In this document: positions 52,020-61,920 of the stretch, in pieces
How the letters are laid out: each line of letters begins with the position of its first letter
How positions within the stretch are numbered: the stretch's first letter is position 1
Source of the DNA: Faecalicatena fissicatena
GTDB taxonomy: Bacteria > Bacillota > Clostridia > Lachnospirales > Lachnospiraceae
Reading direction: 5' to 3'
Assembly: GCA_001028025.1 (NCBI GenBank)
Contig: LDAQ01000086.1
Span: 19,608-83,607 of the forward strand
Length of the DNA stretch: 64,000 nt
Position numbers and translations under genes: made by a program
Notes under the pieces: model-generated
What the model was told of the DNA's origin: nothing
Databases searched by the model: none
The model's input: the letters and a program-made list of their open reading frames with translations, nothing else

Positions 52020-55000
52020 TTATTCTTCAATTCCCAGTACTCTGCAAAGCGTTGACCGGAGCACATGTACATCTATGGGTTTTGCCACATGCGCTGTCAT
52101 ACCTGCATCCATTGAAGCCTGTACGTCTTCCGCAAAAGCGTTGGCAGTCATAGCTATAATCGGTATTTCGGCAGCGTCCGGCCTGCTCAGTTTCCGTATC
52201 ACGCGGGTTGCCTCGTATCCATTCATCTCCGGCATCTGAATATCCATGAGAATTGCATCGTAAGTACCTGCCTCCGCATCCGAAAACGCCTTAACGGTCT
52301 GTAAGCCGTCCGTTTTCACATAAGATTCCGCCCCGTACATCTCCAGAAGCTCACAGAGTATTTCAGCATTGATCACATTATCTTCCGCAATCAAAAAACA
52401 ACGGCCTTCAAGTAATGTGGCTTTGTCTTTGACTCCGGCTCCAGTGGCAATATCTTCTGCCCAGACATCCAGATCCTCTGCCCGTTCGCATTCCAGTTCA
52501 ACCTGGAATACAGTCCCCTGAAGTTCTTTGCTCTCAACTGTAATAACGCCGCCCATCAGATCCACCAGGCCCTTGGTAATACTGAGCCCCAGTCCTGTTC
52601 CTTCCACGCGTGAAGTATTGCTGCTGCGGGTAAACGGTTCAAAAATATGTTCCAGAAATTCTGCCTTTATTCCTACGCCCGTATCCCGGATCGTAAAACG
52701 ATATCGTACATGATCTTCACACCGGACAGCGGGCAGCTCTTCTACCATAAAATCCACGGTCCCGCCTTCCGGCGTGAACTTGATGGCATTGCTCAGAATA
52801 TTAATAAAAATCTGATTAAGACGCAGTACATCGCCGTAAAACTTCTCATTGCAGATATCGTCTGTACGAACATAAAAGTGAATCCCCGCTGCTCTCGCCT
52901 GCGGTTCGATAATGGCTGCAAGGTCGTGCATTAGCCTGGACAGCAGAATTTTCATTCTTCCCAATGTGATCTGGGATCTTTCGATCTTGCTCATATCCAG
53001 CACATCATTGATCAGGCTCAATAAATGTTTGGAAGAAATTGATATTTTTTTCAGACAGTCTGATACTTTATCCTGGTCATCGATATGTGCACAGGCCAGT
53101 GCCGTCATCCCCATAATCGCATTCATCGGCGTACGGATATCATGGCTCATGGCAGACAGGAATTCGCTTTTGGCACGGTTCGCCTCCTCGGCAAGTTCAA
53201 GTGCTTTCTCAAGTGATCGCTTCGTCTGACGTTCCGCCGCAAGCATGTCTGTTACATCCGCCCGAACCAGACAGATTGTCCGGTGGTTTTCATCTCCCCA
53301 CAAAACGTTGATCTGTTTATACCGCAGCTTAGCACTGCCGTTGTAAGGAAACACAAAATCATATCCGGAAGGTTTTTCTTTCAGCCGTTCCAGCATCGTT
53401 GACACCCTGAACTGTCTGACAGCCTCATCCCGCTCTTCCTCTGTTCCGTAATTAGCGGCGAACCCTTCCACCGTATCATCATATCTCTCAAAAAAATATG
53501 GAGAAAGGTTCTTCAGCACGGTCTCACGGGTATACATCGTCAGTGTTCCCAGGCTGATATTTATAAAGCAGGCCAGATCAAATGTGTACGCGATCATATT
53601 GAGCAGCCCCTGCTGCTCACGCAGGGATTCCGTAATGTCCGTGCGGACCAGACAGACTCTTCCAAGCCGCAGGTCAATGGAAGAGACTGTCATATTCTTA
53701 GTACGTATGTCGCCTTTTTCATCCGTAAGGGAATATGCAAAAGTATAGGAACCTTTTTCTTTCAGCCTCCTGCGTATTTCCCCGGCCTCCAGAGACTCTG
53801 CGTACTGCGCTCTGTCTTTCGGAACTATGATCTTGTCTAACATCTCTCTGATTCTGCCCGAATGGCTGCCGGAAGTTTCCGGCAGTCTGTCAGAATTCTT
53901 ATTATTTGTCAGAACCGTATAATTGTCGCTGTCAAGATCCAGATCAATTACAAAGTCATAGCTGGTCACAGAGAGCTGATGCAGAATCCGGTTTGTAATC
54001 GTCTGCTCCGTAATATCTGTCACTGTCAGAATGCCGGTCACATCACCAGTATCCGGAGTTTCTACCAGAATTACTTTAAACTGCACATAACGCCCCTTTT
54101 CCTCTTTGGGCAGTTTTATATAACAATTGAGTATCTGCTCTGTATCATTTCTGCGAAAGGCCGCAAGCGCCGGCTCGTTTAAATACATGTCCAGGAATGT
54201 GTTCTGTTCTGTCCCGTCAACAATGAGGCTGGAAACACCAGTGAAAAAACTTTCCCTGTCCGTACTGAATGTGCGAAGCAGATCTGAATCTGTATTGTCA
54301 ATGATCTCCAGAATCTTATTCTGTGTAATATTGCAGTGTCCGATAATCAGTGCATTCGGATCCGGTGTCCGGTAATGCTGAAGGATCATTTCTTTATACT
54401 GCTGGCGAAGCTGCTCTTTCTCTGCAATTTCTCCGCTGACATCATGATAAACAGCATAGAACTTTTTTTCACCGCTCTCCGCTTCTATTAAAGAAAGTGT
54501 ATTTTTTACCCAGACATAGCCGCCATCTCCCCGTTTCAGGCGATACACAATTTCATACTGGCTGTCACCACTATGAATGTATTCGGTCAGACTGGCATGT
54601 ATCCGCTCTCTGTCTTCATCGTGTACACCGGCCAAAGCATCCGTACGGTACAGATCCCAGGTCTCATCGAGGGACATACTCGTCAGTTCCGCAAAGCCTT
54701 CTGATATGAATTCCGGCACCATACTGCCGTCCTCACCAAACTTCACAACTGCAATTCCACCAGGCAGATTTTTTACAACCGTCTGAAAATACTGTTCCAG
54801 ACGTTCTTTTTCTCTGCGTGTTTTTACTTCCTCCGTAGTCTCACGGACATACTTTACATATGCCGGAATGCCATTCCAGTCGGTCTCCCGGAAACGGGTA
54901 CTGAAATAGCGGTCCAGCCCGCTGATCTTCATCTCGTGTTCCTGTCCGTCCGGCTCATATTTGTTCAGACAGCAGAATTCACAGGGACCTTCTTTGCCAT

Positions 55001-55904
55001 ACAGCGCGTCATAGCATTTTTTACCGACACTTTCCCTGTTGCACGGACTTCCCTTCTGAGGCTCATTCACATATAAGAGGTCATAATTATCCTTGTCAAT
55101 AATATAAATATTGTCTGCCATTTCGTTTGCAATGCTCTGAAACAGACGGGTTTCCGAGGACATTCCTGTAAATACCGCGTAGAACCTGGTGCTCTCTGAG
55201 AGAGGCCCCATTCGTCTGCCATTGAGATGGATCCAGATCAGTCCGCCGTCCTTATGCCGCATCCGATAAGATACATCCAGTACCTCGCCGCTCAACAGAG
55301 CAGCCTGTGCTGCTGCCGTCACACGTTCCCGGTCCTGCTCATATATAATATTCAGGGCATCGTCCCGAATCAAGTCTTTATACTCTTCTCTTGAGTGACC
55401 TGACAGGGCCATAACGCCGTCAGAATAAAACGTTGGTATAAAATGTTGTCCTACCACCCTGTAGCTTGCGATTCCTCCGGGAATGGAATTGACAAGATGC
55501 TCCATCTCCAGCTGAGCCTCTTTCAGTTCTGAAATATTATGAAATATACAGAGCAGCAGAGGGCAGCCATCCTCCTCCCCGCACCATTTCATCTGGACGC
55601 GAACCCACACAATGTACCCTTCCCGATGTTGTTTGCGGAATTCAAATTCTGTCACTTCATGAGTCCTGATTACCTGTCTTGCCATTGAAACAACCATGTC
55701 GGCGTCTTCCCAGTAGGTCAGTTCTGCTGCATCGCCTGCAATCAGTTCACGATACTCTTCTACCGTATATCCCGACAATGCAGGTACGCCGTCCGAAAAA
55801 TAAACCGTCTCGAATATATCTGATACCTTATAGATCGCAACACCGCCAGGTATGGCATTGATAATATCCTCCCGCCTTAAAGCAAGAGGAGTCTCGCTCG
55901 TCAT
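52020..55904 (-). CDS. multi-PAS hybrid sensor histidine kinase/response regulator
   Basis: 1294 residues, no membrane helix visible. PAS-like domains are seen at about 10-130, 137-250 and 372-490; a Cys-containing sensor segment (EGPCEFCCLN) lies at about 255-350 and further PAS-like segments up to about 880. The HisKA motif MSHDIRTPMN (His near 919), an ATPase domain (DTGVGIKAEF, GTGLGLSI) and a C-terminal receiver domain (LMDIQMPEMNG, Asp near 1220) follow. It overlaps the Hpt gene start-to-stop (ATGA), so the Hpt protein is the likely next step in its phosphorelay. Confidence 0.92.
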   Translation of the reverse strand: MTSETPLALRREDIINAIPGGVAIYKVSDIFETVYFSDGVPALSGYTVEEYRELIAGDAAELTYWEDADMVVSMARQVIRTHEVTEFEFRKQHREGYIVWVRVQMKWCGEEDGCPLLLCIFHNISELKEAQLEMEHLVNSIPGGIASYRVVGQHFIPTFYSDGVMALSGHSREEYKDLIRDDALNIIYEQDRERVTAAAQAALLSGEVLDVSYRMRHKDGGLIWIHLNGRRMGPLSESTRFYAVFTGMSSETRLFQSIANEMADNIYIIDKDNYDLLYVNEPQKGSPCNRESVGKKCYDALYGKEGPCEFCCLNKYEPDGQEHEMKISGLDRYFSTRFRETDWNGIPAYVKYVRETTEEVKTRREKERLEQYFQTVVKNLPGGIAVVKFGEDGSMVPEFISEGFAELTSMSLDETWDLYRTDALAGVHDEDRERIHASLTEYIHSGDSQYEIVYRLKRGDGGYVWVKNTLSLIEAESGEKKFYAVYHDVSGEIAEKEQLRQQYKEMILQHYRTPDPNALIIGHCNITQNKILEIIDNTDSDLLRTFSTDRESFFTGVSSLIVDGTEQNTFLDMYLNEPALAAFRRNDTEQILNCYIKLPKEEKGRYVQFKVILVETPDTGDVTGILTVTDITEQTITNRILHQLSVTSYDFVIDLDLDSDNYTVLTNNKNSDRLPETSGSHSGRIREMLDKIIVPKDRAQYAESLEAGEIRRRLKEKGSYTFAYSLTDEKGDIRTKNMTVSSIDLRLGRVCLVRTDITESLREQQGLLNMIAYTFDLACFINISLGTLTMYTRETVLKNLSPYFFERYDDTVEGFAANYGTEEERDEAVRQFRVSTMLERLKEKPSGYDFVFPYNGSAKLRYKQINVLWGDENHRTICLVRADVTDMLAAERQTKRSLEKALELAEEANRAKSEFLSAMSHDIRTPMNAIMGMTALACAHIDDQDKVSDCLKKISISSKHLLSLINDVLDMSKIERSQITLGRMKILLSRLMHDLAAIIEPQARAAGIHFYVRTDDICNEKFYGDVLRLNQIFINILSNAIKFTPEGGTVDFMVEELPAVRCEDHVRYRFTIRDTGVGIKAEFLEHIFEPFTRSSNTSRVEGTGLGLSITKGLVDLMGGVITVESKELQGTVFQVELECERAEDLDVWAEDIATGAGVKDKATLLEGRCFLIAEDNVINAEILCELLEMYGAESYVKTDGLQTVKAFSDAEAGTYDAILMDIQMPEMNGYEATRVIRKLSRPDAAEIPIIAMTANAFAEDVQASMDAGMTAHVAKPIDVHVLRSTLCRVLGIEE

Positions 55905-56272
55905 AGCTGCTCCTCCCTTTTCAAAGCTGCCCGCAGCTCATCTGCCCTTACAAATTCACATTTAATCTCCTGATATAAATCAGTATAACCCGCCTGTTCA
56001 TCACAGCTCCTCAGCGGCTCCACGATTGCACACACTTTATCAAAAAGCGGAGTAAGCCCCATATTCCCTGCGACACCTTTTAGCGTATGTGCCGCCTCAA
56101 AAGCGCCCTTCAGGTCATTATCCCCCAGGGCAGAGCCTAATTTATTCATACTTTCATCTTCAAAAAACTTGTCCAGAAACTTCATGTACATTCTCTCATT
56201 ATTGATAAAACGCGCCATGGTTGTATCATAATCCCCGCCATAAGCCTCAAATACCTCTTTGAATCCACTCAT
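55901..56272 (-). CDS. histidine phosphotransfer (Hpt) protein
   Basis: 123 residues, all-helical, with the Hpt motif AAHTLKGVAGNMGL (phospho-acceptor His62). The stop overlaps the start of the multi-PAS hybrid kinase gene (ATGA), and another hybrid kinase lies 35 bases upstream. It could shuttle phosphate between the receiver domains of these kinases and the REC-GGDEF-EAL protein. Confidence 0.92.
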   Translation of the reverse strand: MSGFKEVFEAYGGDYDTTMARFINNERMYMKFLDKFFEDESMNKLGSALGDNDLKGAFEAAHTLKGVAGNMGLTPLFDKVCAIVEPLRSCDEQAGYTDLYQEIKCEFVRADELRAALKREEQL

Positions 56273-56307
56273 AACATCACAACCTCCTTTCCCGATCTTA
56301 GTACGTC

Positions 56308-58995
56308 TTACTGTAAAATCGCTGTCTGATCACGATCTGGAGAATCCGGTGTCTTATCTCCCTCCAGAATAAAATCATATAAAACCTGATACAGCCGTTT
56401 CGGTTCAATCGGCTTTGCCAGATGGGCATTCATTCCTGCAACTTTACTCTTTTCAATATCATCGTCAAAAGCATTGGCTGTCATCGCAATAATCGGCACA
56501 CTCCTGGCATCACTGTTACTGAGATGCCTGATGTTGGCAGCCGCCGTCAGTCCGTCCATCAGCGGCATACGGATGTCCATAAGGATCGCATCGTAATCCC
56601 CTTCTTCTGACTTGCTGAACTTTTCCAGCGCACGCAGTCCATTCTCTGCCGTATCGACTGTAAAATTGCGGCTTTCCAGCAGCATTACTGCAACTTCCGT
56701 ATTGATTGCATTGTCTTCCACCAGTAAAACACGCCTGCCGGTAAAATCATAATCAATGACTTCCGCCTGCTTTGCCTCTTCTTCCTTCCTCCCCAGAGCC
56801 CTGGTGAACGCAGAAACCAGGGAAGACTTAAACATTGGTTTGCTCATCAGAAGATTGACACCGGCCAATTTGGCTTCGTGCTCAATAGCAATCCAGTCAT
56901 AGGCAGTCATGATTATAATGGTCACTTCCGGCCCCACTCTGCGGCGTATCTCACGTGCCGTCTCGATCCCGTCCATTCCCGGCATCTTCCAGTCTATCAG
57001 GATCATATCATAATATCTGCCCGTTGCCCAAAGCATCTCCACTCTGTCCACAGCTTTCCGTCCGCTGTCTACCCACTCTGCTTTTATTCCCATCTCTTTG
57101 AGTGTCACAACAGCCCCCTCACAGACAGCCACGTCATCATCCACCACCAGCGTTTTCAGATGAGAAAAATTATAATTCTGCTTTCTTTGATTATGTCTCA
57201 GCTTCTCCTCCTCACTGATTCCCAGCTTCACATCTACCATAAACTCCGTGCCAATTCCCTTAATAGACCTCACCGTAATTCTGCCGTCCATCATGTCTAC
57301 TATATTCTTTGAAATTGCGAGACCCAGCCCTGTTCCACCATAAAGCGCTGTGGTTCCGGTTGATTCCTGTGAAAACGGTTCAAATATGTGAGGAATAAAC
57401 TCTTCGCTCATTCCCACGCCCGTATCATTTACAATAAATCTCATTAAAACATCATTCTTAGTTCTCTGCCGCTGTTCCACAGAAAAGGTGACTCTGCCGC
57501 CTTCACTGGTGAACTTAATGGCATTACTCAATATATTGATCAGCACCTGCTGAAGTTTCATTGCGTCTCCAATGTAAAAATCATCCAGAACCGGGTCAAC
57601 GATGCATTCGTATTCCACATTCCTGGATGCCGCCTGGGCATAACAGATGGAATTGATTCCATTGATAAATTCCTCGGTAGGAATCTTTTCATTCTTCAGC
57701 AGCATCTTGCCGCTCTCAATTCTGCTCATATCCAGGATGTCATTGATCAGTGACAATAAAAATCTGGAAGAAATACCAATCTTTGATATACAATCCTGCA
57801 CTTGTTCATCGTCTCCGATTGACTGAGCAGCAATTGCGCTCATGCCGATGATTGCATTCATCGGCGTCCGGATCTCATGGCTCATCCTGGACAGAAAATC
57901 TGATTTGGCTGCATTTGCCTGTTCTGCCGCCACCAGCGCTGCCGCAAGTTCCTCTTTCTGCTGCTGTTCCTTGCGTACCACATCGGTCACATCTGTACGG
58001 GCAAGGCATACCCGCCCGAGTTCCTTATTAATATAAAAAACCTGAAACCGTTTCATCCTGACATCGCCGCACTCATCATGCATCTCCAGGCTGAATGTAT
58101 AGGCTTCCTGGTGTTCAAGCAGCTCCTGCATATATCCATAATCCAGCCTTCTCAGATATTCCTGTGCAGCCGGAGTGTCCATAGACCGCTCAGCGATCTC
58201 CCGAATCGCTTCGCCAAAATTCTTTTCCAGCCAGTCAGGCCCTCTTCCGCCGCTTTCAAAGTTAATTCCGCGGAACTTATCGTTTCGGATATCAATCTCT
58301 GTAATCGCCTCATAATCCAGAGCTGCAATCTTATTAATCAGCTGTTCTTTGAGTTTTTGTTCCGTAATGTCAAATGTATAGAAGAAGACAATGACATCTC
58401 CAGTCTCAGGATTCAAAAATGAGCGAAAATTGGTGCGCGCCCAGAACAGACTTTTATCACTGCGCCGGCGCAGATATTCAAAGCAGTAATCTACATTGCC
58501 CGCCGCATAATCTTCCAGAACTTTTTCCCGGTCAAGCACACTTAATATCTGCTCACGGTCTGCTGCTTCAACAGCGGATGCCGCCAGATTAATAATGCTC
58601 TCCTGGTATGTTGCCCCAACATGTGATATTGCCGATTCCGGATCAGTCAGGTAATTTTCCAGCTGATTCCTTGTGATATTAAACCTTCCCTGTGTACTCC
58701 CCCCTGAGGAAGACAATTCGGCAAAATACTCCAATTCTTTCTCATACAGATCCCGCATGCGGCTCTCGAGCAGCTTTTCCTCCGTAATATCCACAAAAAC
58801 GCAGTAAAAATACTGTTCCCGGTTTTCCTCCATAAGCAGCTGGGCTTTCAGGGATATCCACTTTACTTCTCCGTTTTTACATATAAGCCGGTTCTCATTG
58901 TTGACGGTATTTCCATCCGCCAGCTGAGTTTCCAGCTTCTTTTTCATCACAGTCAGATCTTCCGGGTATATCACGGAGGAAAGCCTGTTTCCCAT
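56308..58995 (-). pseudogene. hybrid sensor histidine kinase, downstream part of a gene split by an in-frame TAA
   Basis: 895 residues if translation restarts at ATG 58995. It opens in the middle of a PAS domain (MGNRLSSVIYPEDL) whose first half is the end of the preceding open frame. Further PAS-like regions, HisKA MSHEIRTPMN (His near 371), an ATPase domain (NDTGVGMSEE, GTGLGLAI) and two receivers follow (LIDWKMPGMDG, LMDIRMPLMDG). The frame is identical across the TAA at 58999-59001, with one Thr codon between stop and Met, so the ancestral protein had about 1200 residues. No ribosome site is evident before ATG 58995. Confidence 0.85.
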
Positions 58996-58998
58996 TGT

Positions 58999-59937
58999 TT
59001 AAAACTCTTCTCTTGTATAGTCCAGAAATTCGAAAAAACCATCGTTTGCATCTATAATAGAAAAATATTCATCAAATCTGCAGCGAAATACAGCACCGGG
59101 CACATTATTATAAATGTGCAGCACTTCATTCTGTGCCTTTTTCTGTGTGGTTATATCTATACATACAGAAGTAATGGCAGGCCTGCCGTTTTCGTCTGCC
59201 ATCCGCCGCCCCATATCGTGTACCCATATGTATAATCCGTCTTTCCGCTTCATCCTGTATTCCACGACATACTCATCTTTACATTGTAACTGCCGCTCTA
59301 CTTCCTCATCCACTCTCTTTCGGTCATCCGGATGCATACAGTTCGTAATCAAACCTTCGATATCTTCCACGAATTCTGCTTCGTTCTCATAGCCCAGATA
59401 ATCCAGCATCCTGCGGTTTATAAAGTAAAAAGGGAAACCAGATTCTATGTAACCTCCCATCATACCGCCGGCAATTGACTCGTTCAGGAGCTCATTCCGC
59501 TGCTTCATCACATTTTCAAAAACCAGTGTCTTCGGATAATGTTCTCCGCCCTGCTGGCTGCTTCCCGGTTCTGCCGCATGAAAACAGCAGATCAGCCACT
59601 TACCCTCTCTACTTTTTAAAGTGAAGAAAAAACGAAGGTGCCACATGTACATTGAATTGATCAGTGTCAGATCCACAGCCTGTGTATAAATATCCTCAGC
59701 CAGGCGCTGCTCATAGATTACTGAAAAATCCATGTTAAAGGGTTCTGGAATCTCACAAATGTCCTGACTGACATACCTTGTCATCATTTCTTTTCCCTTG
59801 GCAGTTTCACCAAGTCCAGTGCCGACAAATTTTATATCATCTGTCAGATAAGAAACTGTCTTTTCCAGATTCCGTTCCTGAAACCAGGCCCTGCAGAAAA
59901 ACTGCACTGTCTGCCGCTCATCTATTCGTACCGTCAT
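58999..59937 (-). pseudogene. SnoaL-like + PAS sensor part, upstream half of the split hybrid kinase
   Basis: 312 residues from ATG 59937, with AGAGGA five bases upstream. An N-terminal SnoaL/NTF2-like domain (about 8-130, ERQTVQFFCRAWFQERNLEK) may bind a small ligand. A PAS domain (about 150-265) and the first 45 residues of a second PAS domain follow, stopping at DYTREEF just where the fold expects the remaining strands. The next open frame continues it in the same frame. It may give a truncated sensor or the full kinase by read-through. Confidence 0.82.
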
Positions 59938-59938
59938 A

Positions 59939-60595
59939 CTATTCCTCTTTCCTTCCATTACCTGCAGTGCTGCTGTACTCTTCTAAAAGAGCTTTAAATT
60001 CTTCGCAGGGCATTGGCCTTGCAAAATAATACCCCTGCACATAGTCGCAGCCAATCTGGCGGAGACGTTCCAGCTGTTCCGCAGTCTCAACACCTTCTGC
60101 AACCACGTCCAGATGCATCCAGCGTGCCAGATCAATAATAAACTGCAGAATCCCCTGGCTGTTCGGCTTTGCCGTCTCACTCCGGATAAACTTCATGTCC
60201 AGCTTCAGGATATCGATCGGCATCTCATTCAGCATATTCAAAGAGGAATACCCGCTCCCAAAATCATCCATCTCAATTACAAAGCCAATGTCTCTAAGAA
60301 GGCTTACCATATCTATAATCTGTTTCGGATTCTCAGTATAGGCGCTCTCCGTAATCTCCAGATGCAGCCTGGCCGCCGGCAGGCCGTACTTTTTAACGGT
60401 TTCTTTCAGAATCCCGGCCAGATCCGCATTGTAAATATCCGCCCGGGAAACATTCACAGAAACTGCAATCTGCGGAAATCCCTTCTCATCCCATTCTTTC
60501 ATGTCGCTGCACACCTTATCCCAGACAAACTGATCCAGCTTCGTAATAAATCCATTCTCTTCAAACAGAGGGATGAACTCTGCCGGAGACTGCAT
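59939..60595 (-). pseudogene. EAL phosphodiesterase domain, downstream part of a gene split by an in-frame TAG
   Basis: 218 residues from ATG 60595, but this Met lies inside an EAL domain and lacks the E-A-L strand, which ends the previous open frame. Remaining EAL motifs are intact: SVNVSRADI, LEITES, DDFGSGYSSLN, KLDMKFI and AEGVET with VQGYYFARPMP. Six sense codons (Lys-His-Pro-Glu-Trp-Gly) separate the TAG at 60614-60616 from this Met, all in the same frame. Its stop precedes the next start by one base. Confidence 0.85.
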
Positions 60596-60613
60596 ACCCC
60601 ATTCGGGATGTTT

Positions 60614-61630
60614 CTACCTCACCAGAGCCTCGGCTCCCGCCATCTTCTCGTCCGAAATCCGGTACTTGGGCTGGTAGTAAACCTGGAACTGCTTCTGATC
60701 CAGCGCAGACTCCATACAGTCTGTAATCGCCTGCTTCTTCAGCATCATATTGCGCAGCATATCGTCATATTCCGCAAAGTACTTTCCATACTGTCCCTTT
60801 ATACTGCATGCAGCCAGCAGCGCCCTGTCACACATCTGCTCCACAGAAATCGAACTGTCTACAATCGTATAAACGCCCCATTTCATCGCAATATTCTTGA
60901 TATTCGCCTCTTCGTTTACCTGTTCACTTGCTTCGATAAACATCTCATCCGTATAATCCCCGCATCTTTCAATAAGACATGCAAAACGGTCTGAATTCAG
61001 GCGGCCGCAGATGCCTCTCCCCTCCGCTCTCTGTCTGTACATATCACCGACAGCACAAAGAAGACGGTCTCCCGTCGGAACACCGAACACATCGTTAATT
61101 AATTTAAAGTTCTCAATATCTGAACAGATAATGTCATACTCTCTATCCGGATTTCTCAAAAGAATGTCCTTCACCATCTGATAGAAAAACTCTTTGCTGT
61201 ACAGCCCGGTCAGCCTGTCATACTGAATCAGATTGATCATAGCCGCCGTCTCCCGCAGGTTGATTATGTTGGCCGCCCTGTGGAGAATGATCTGAGGTTT
61301 ATAGGGCTTGGCCACAAAATCCGCAGCGCCGTGCGACAGAGCCGCCACCTCATCCGATTCGCCGTCGTTCTGCGTTGCTACAATAACAGGAATGGAAGAA
61401 AATGCCGGTTCCGCTTTCATCACAGAGAGGAATGTATAGCCGTCCATAACCGGCATAACAATATCCAGAAGAATGAGTGAAATCCCCTCTCCATACTGCT
61501 TTAATATATCTAAAGCTGCCTGCCCGTTCTCGGCCTCCAGAACATTATATTCTGAGGAAAGGATCTGGCAAAGCAGCTCTCTGTTTAATTCATTATCTTC
61601 CACGACCAAAATTTTTTTCTTCGAAAACAT
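60614..61630 (-). pseudogene. REC-GGDEF(degenerate)-EAL protein, upstream part ending at the in-frame TAG
   Basis: 338 residues from ATG 61630; in-frame ATG 61639 overlaps the ribosome site AGAAGGATGG. A receiver domain (1-120, VVEDNELNRELL, LLDIVMPVMDG, Lys in AKPYKP) is followed by a GGDEF-like domain whose active motif is eroded to NSDRF, so it is probably not a cyclase. The start of an EAL domain follows, ending EALVR at the TAG. EAL proteins have Trp at the next position (EALVRW), so TGG to TAG is the simplest cause. Confidence 0.87.
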
Positions 61631-61695
61631 AATTTCCATCCTTCTGTTTAAAAGTTATTCATCTGATGCACAATAAACGCCTTATATCTTAACTA

Positions 61696-61724
61696 ATTTT
61701 ACCATAGCGTTTGTGAAAAGACAA
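61696..61724 (-). promoter_or_regulatory. promoter of the REC-GGDEF-EAL signalling cluster
   Basis: On the minus strand TTGTCT (61724-61719) and TAAAAT (61701-61696) are 17 bases apart, about 65 bases before the start codon. Confidence 0.6.
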
Positions 61725-61845
61725 TCTTTCTCCTGCGGCTTTCTCATCAATATTTTTATATTTTACGAGGAAGGAATCAGCGCACATCATCATGGATCAG
61801 GTGCCATATGCCTCAGACAGCGGACGGATGTTAATGATTTACCAG

Positions 61846-61883
61846 AAAAAACAGCCTCCTGCTGTAATTCACAGGAGACTGTT
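61846..61883 (-). terminator. intrinsic terminator of the oleate hydratase gene
   Basis: On the minus strand AACAGTCTCCTG pairs with CAGGAGGCTGTT (12 bp, one G-U pair) across a 10-base loop and is followed by T residues. It is 38 bases after the stop. Confidence 0.85.
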
Positions 61884-61920
61884 CCATATTTTTCTGCTAA
61901 GAGCCACGAATAGTTCAATA

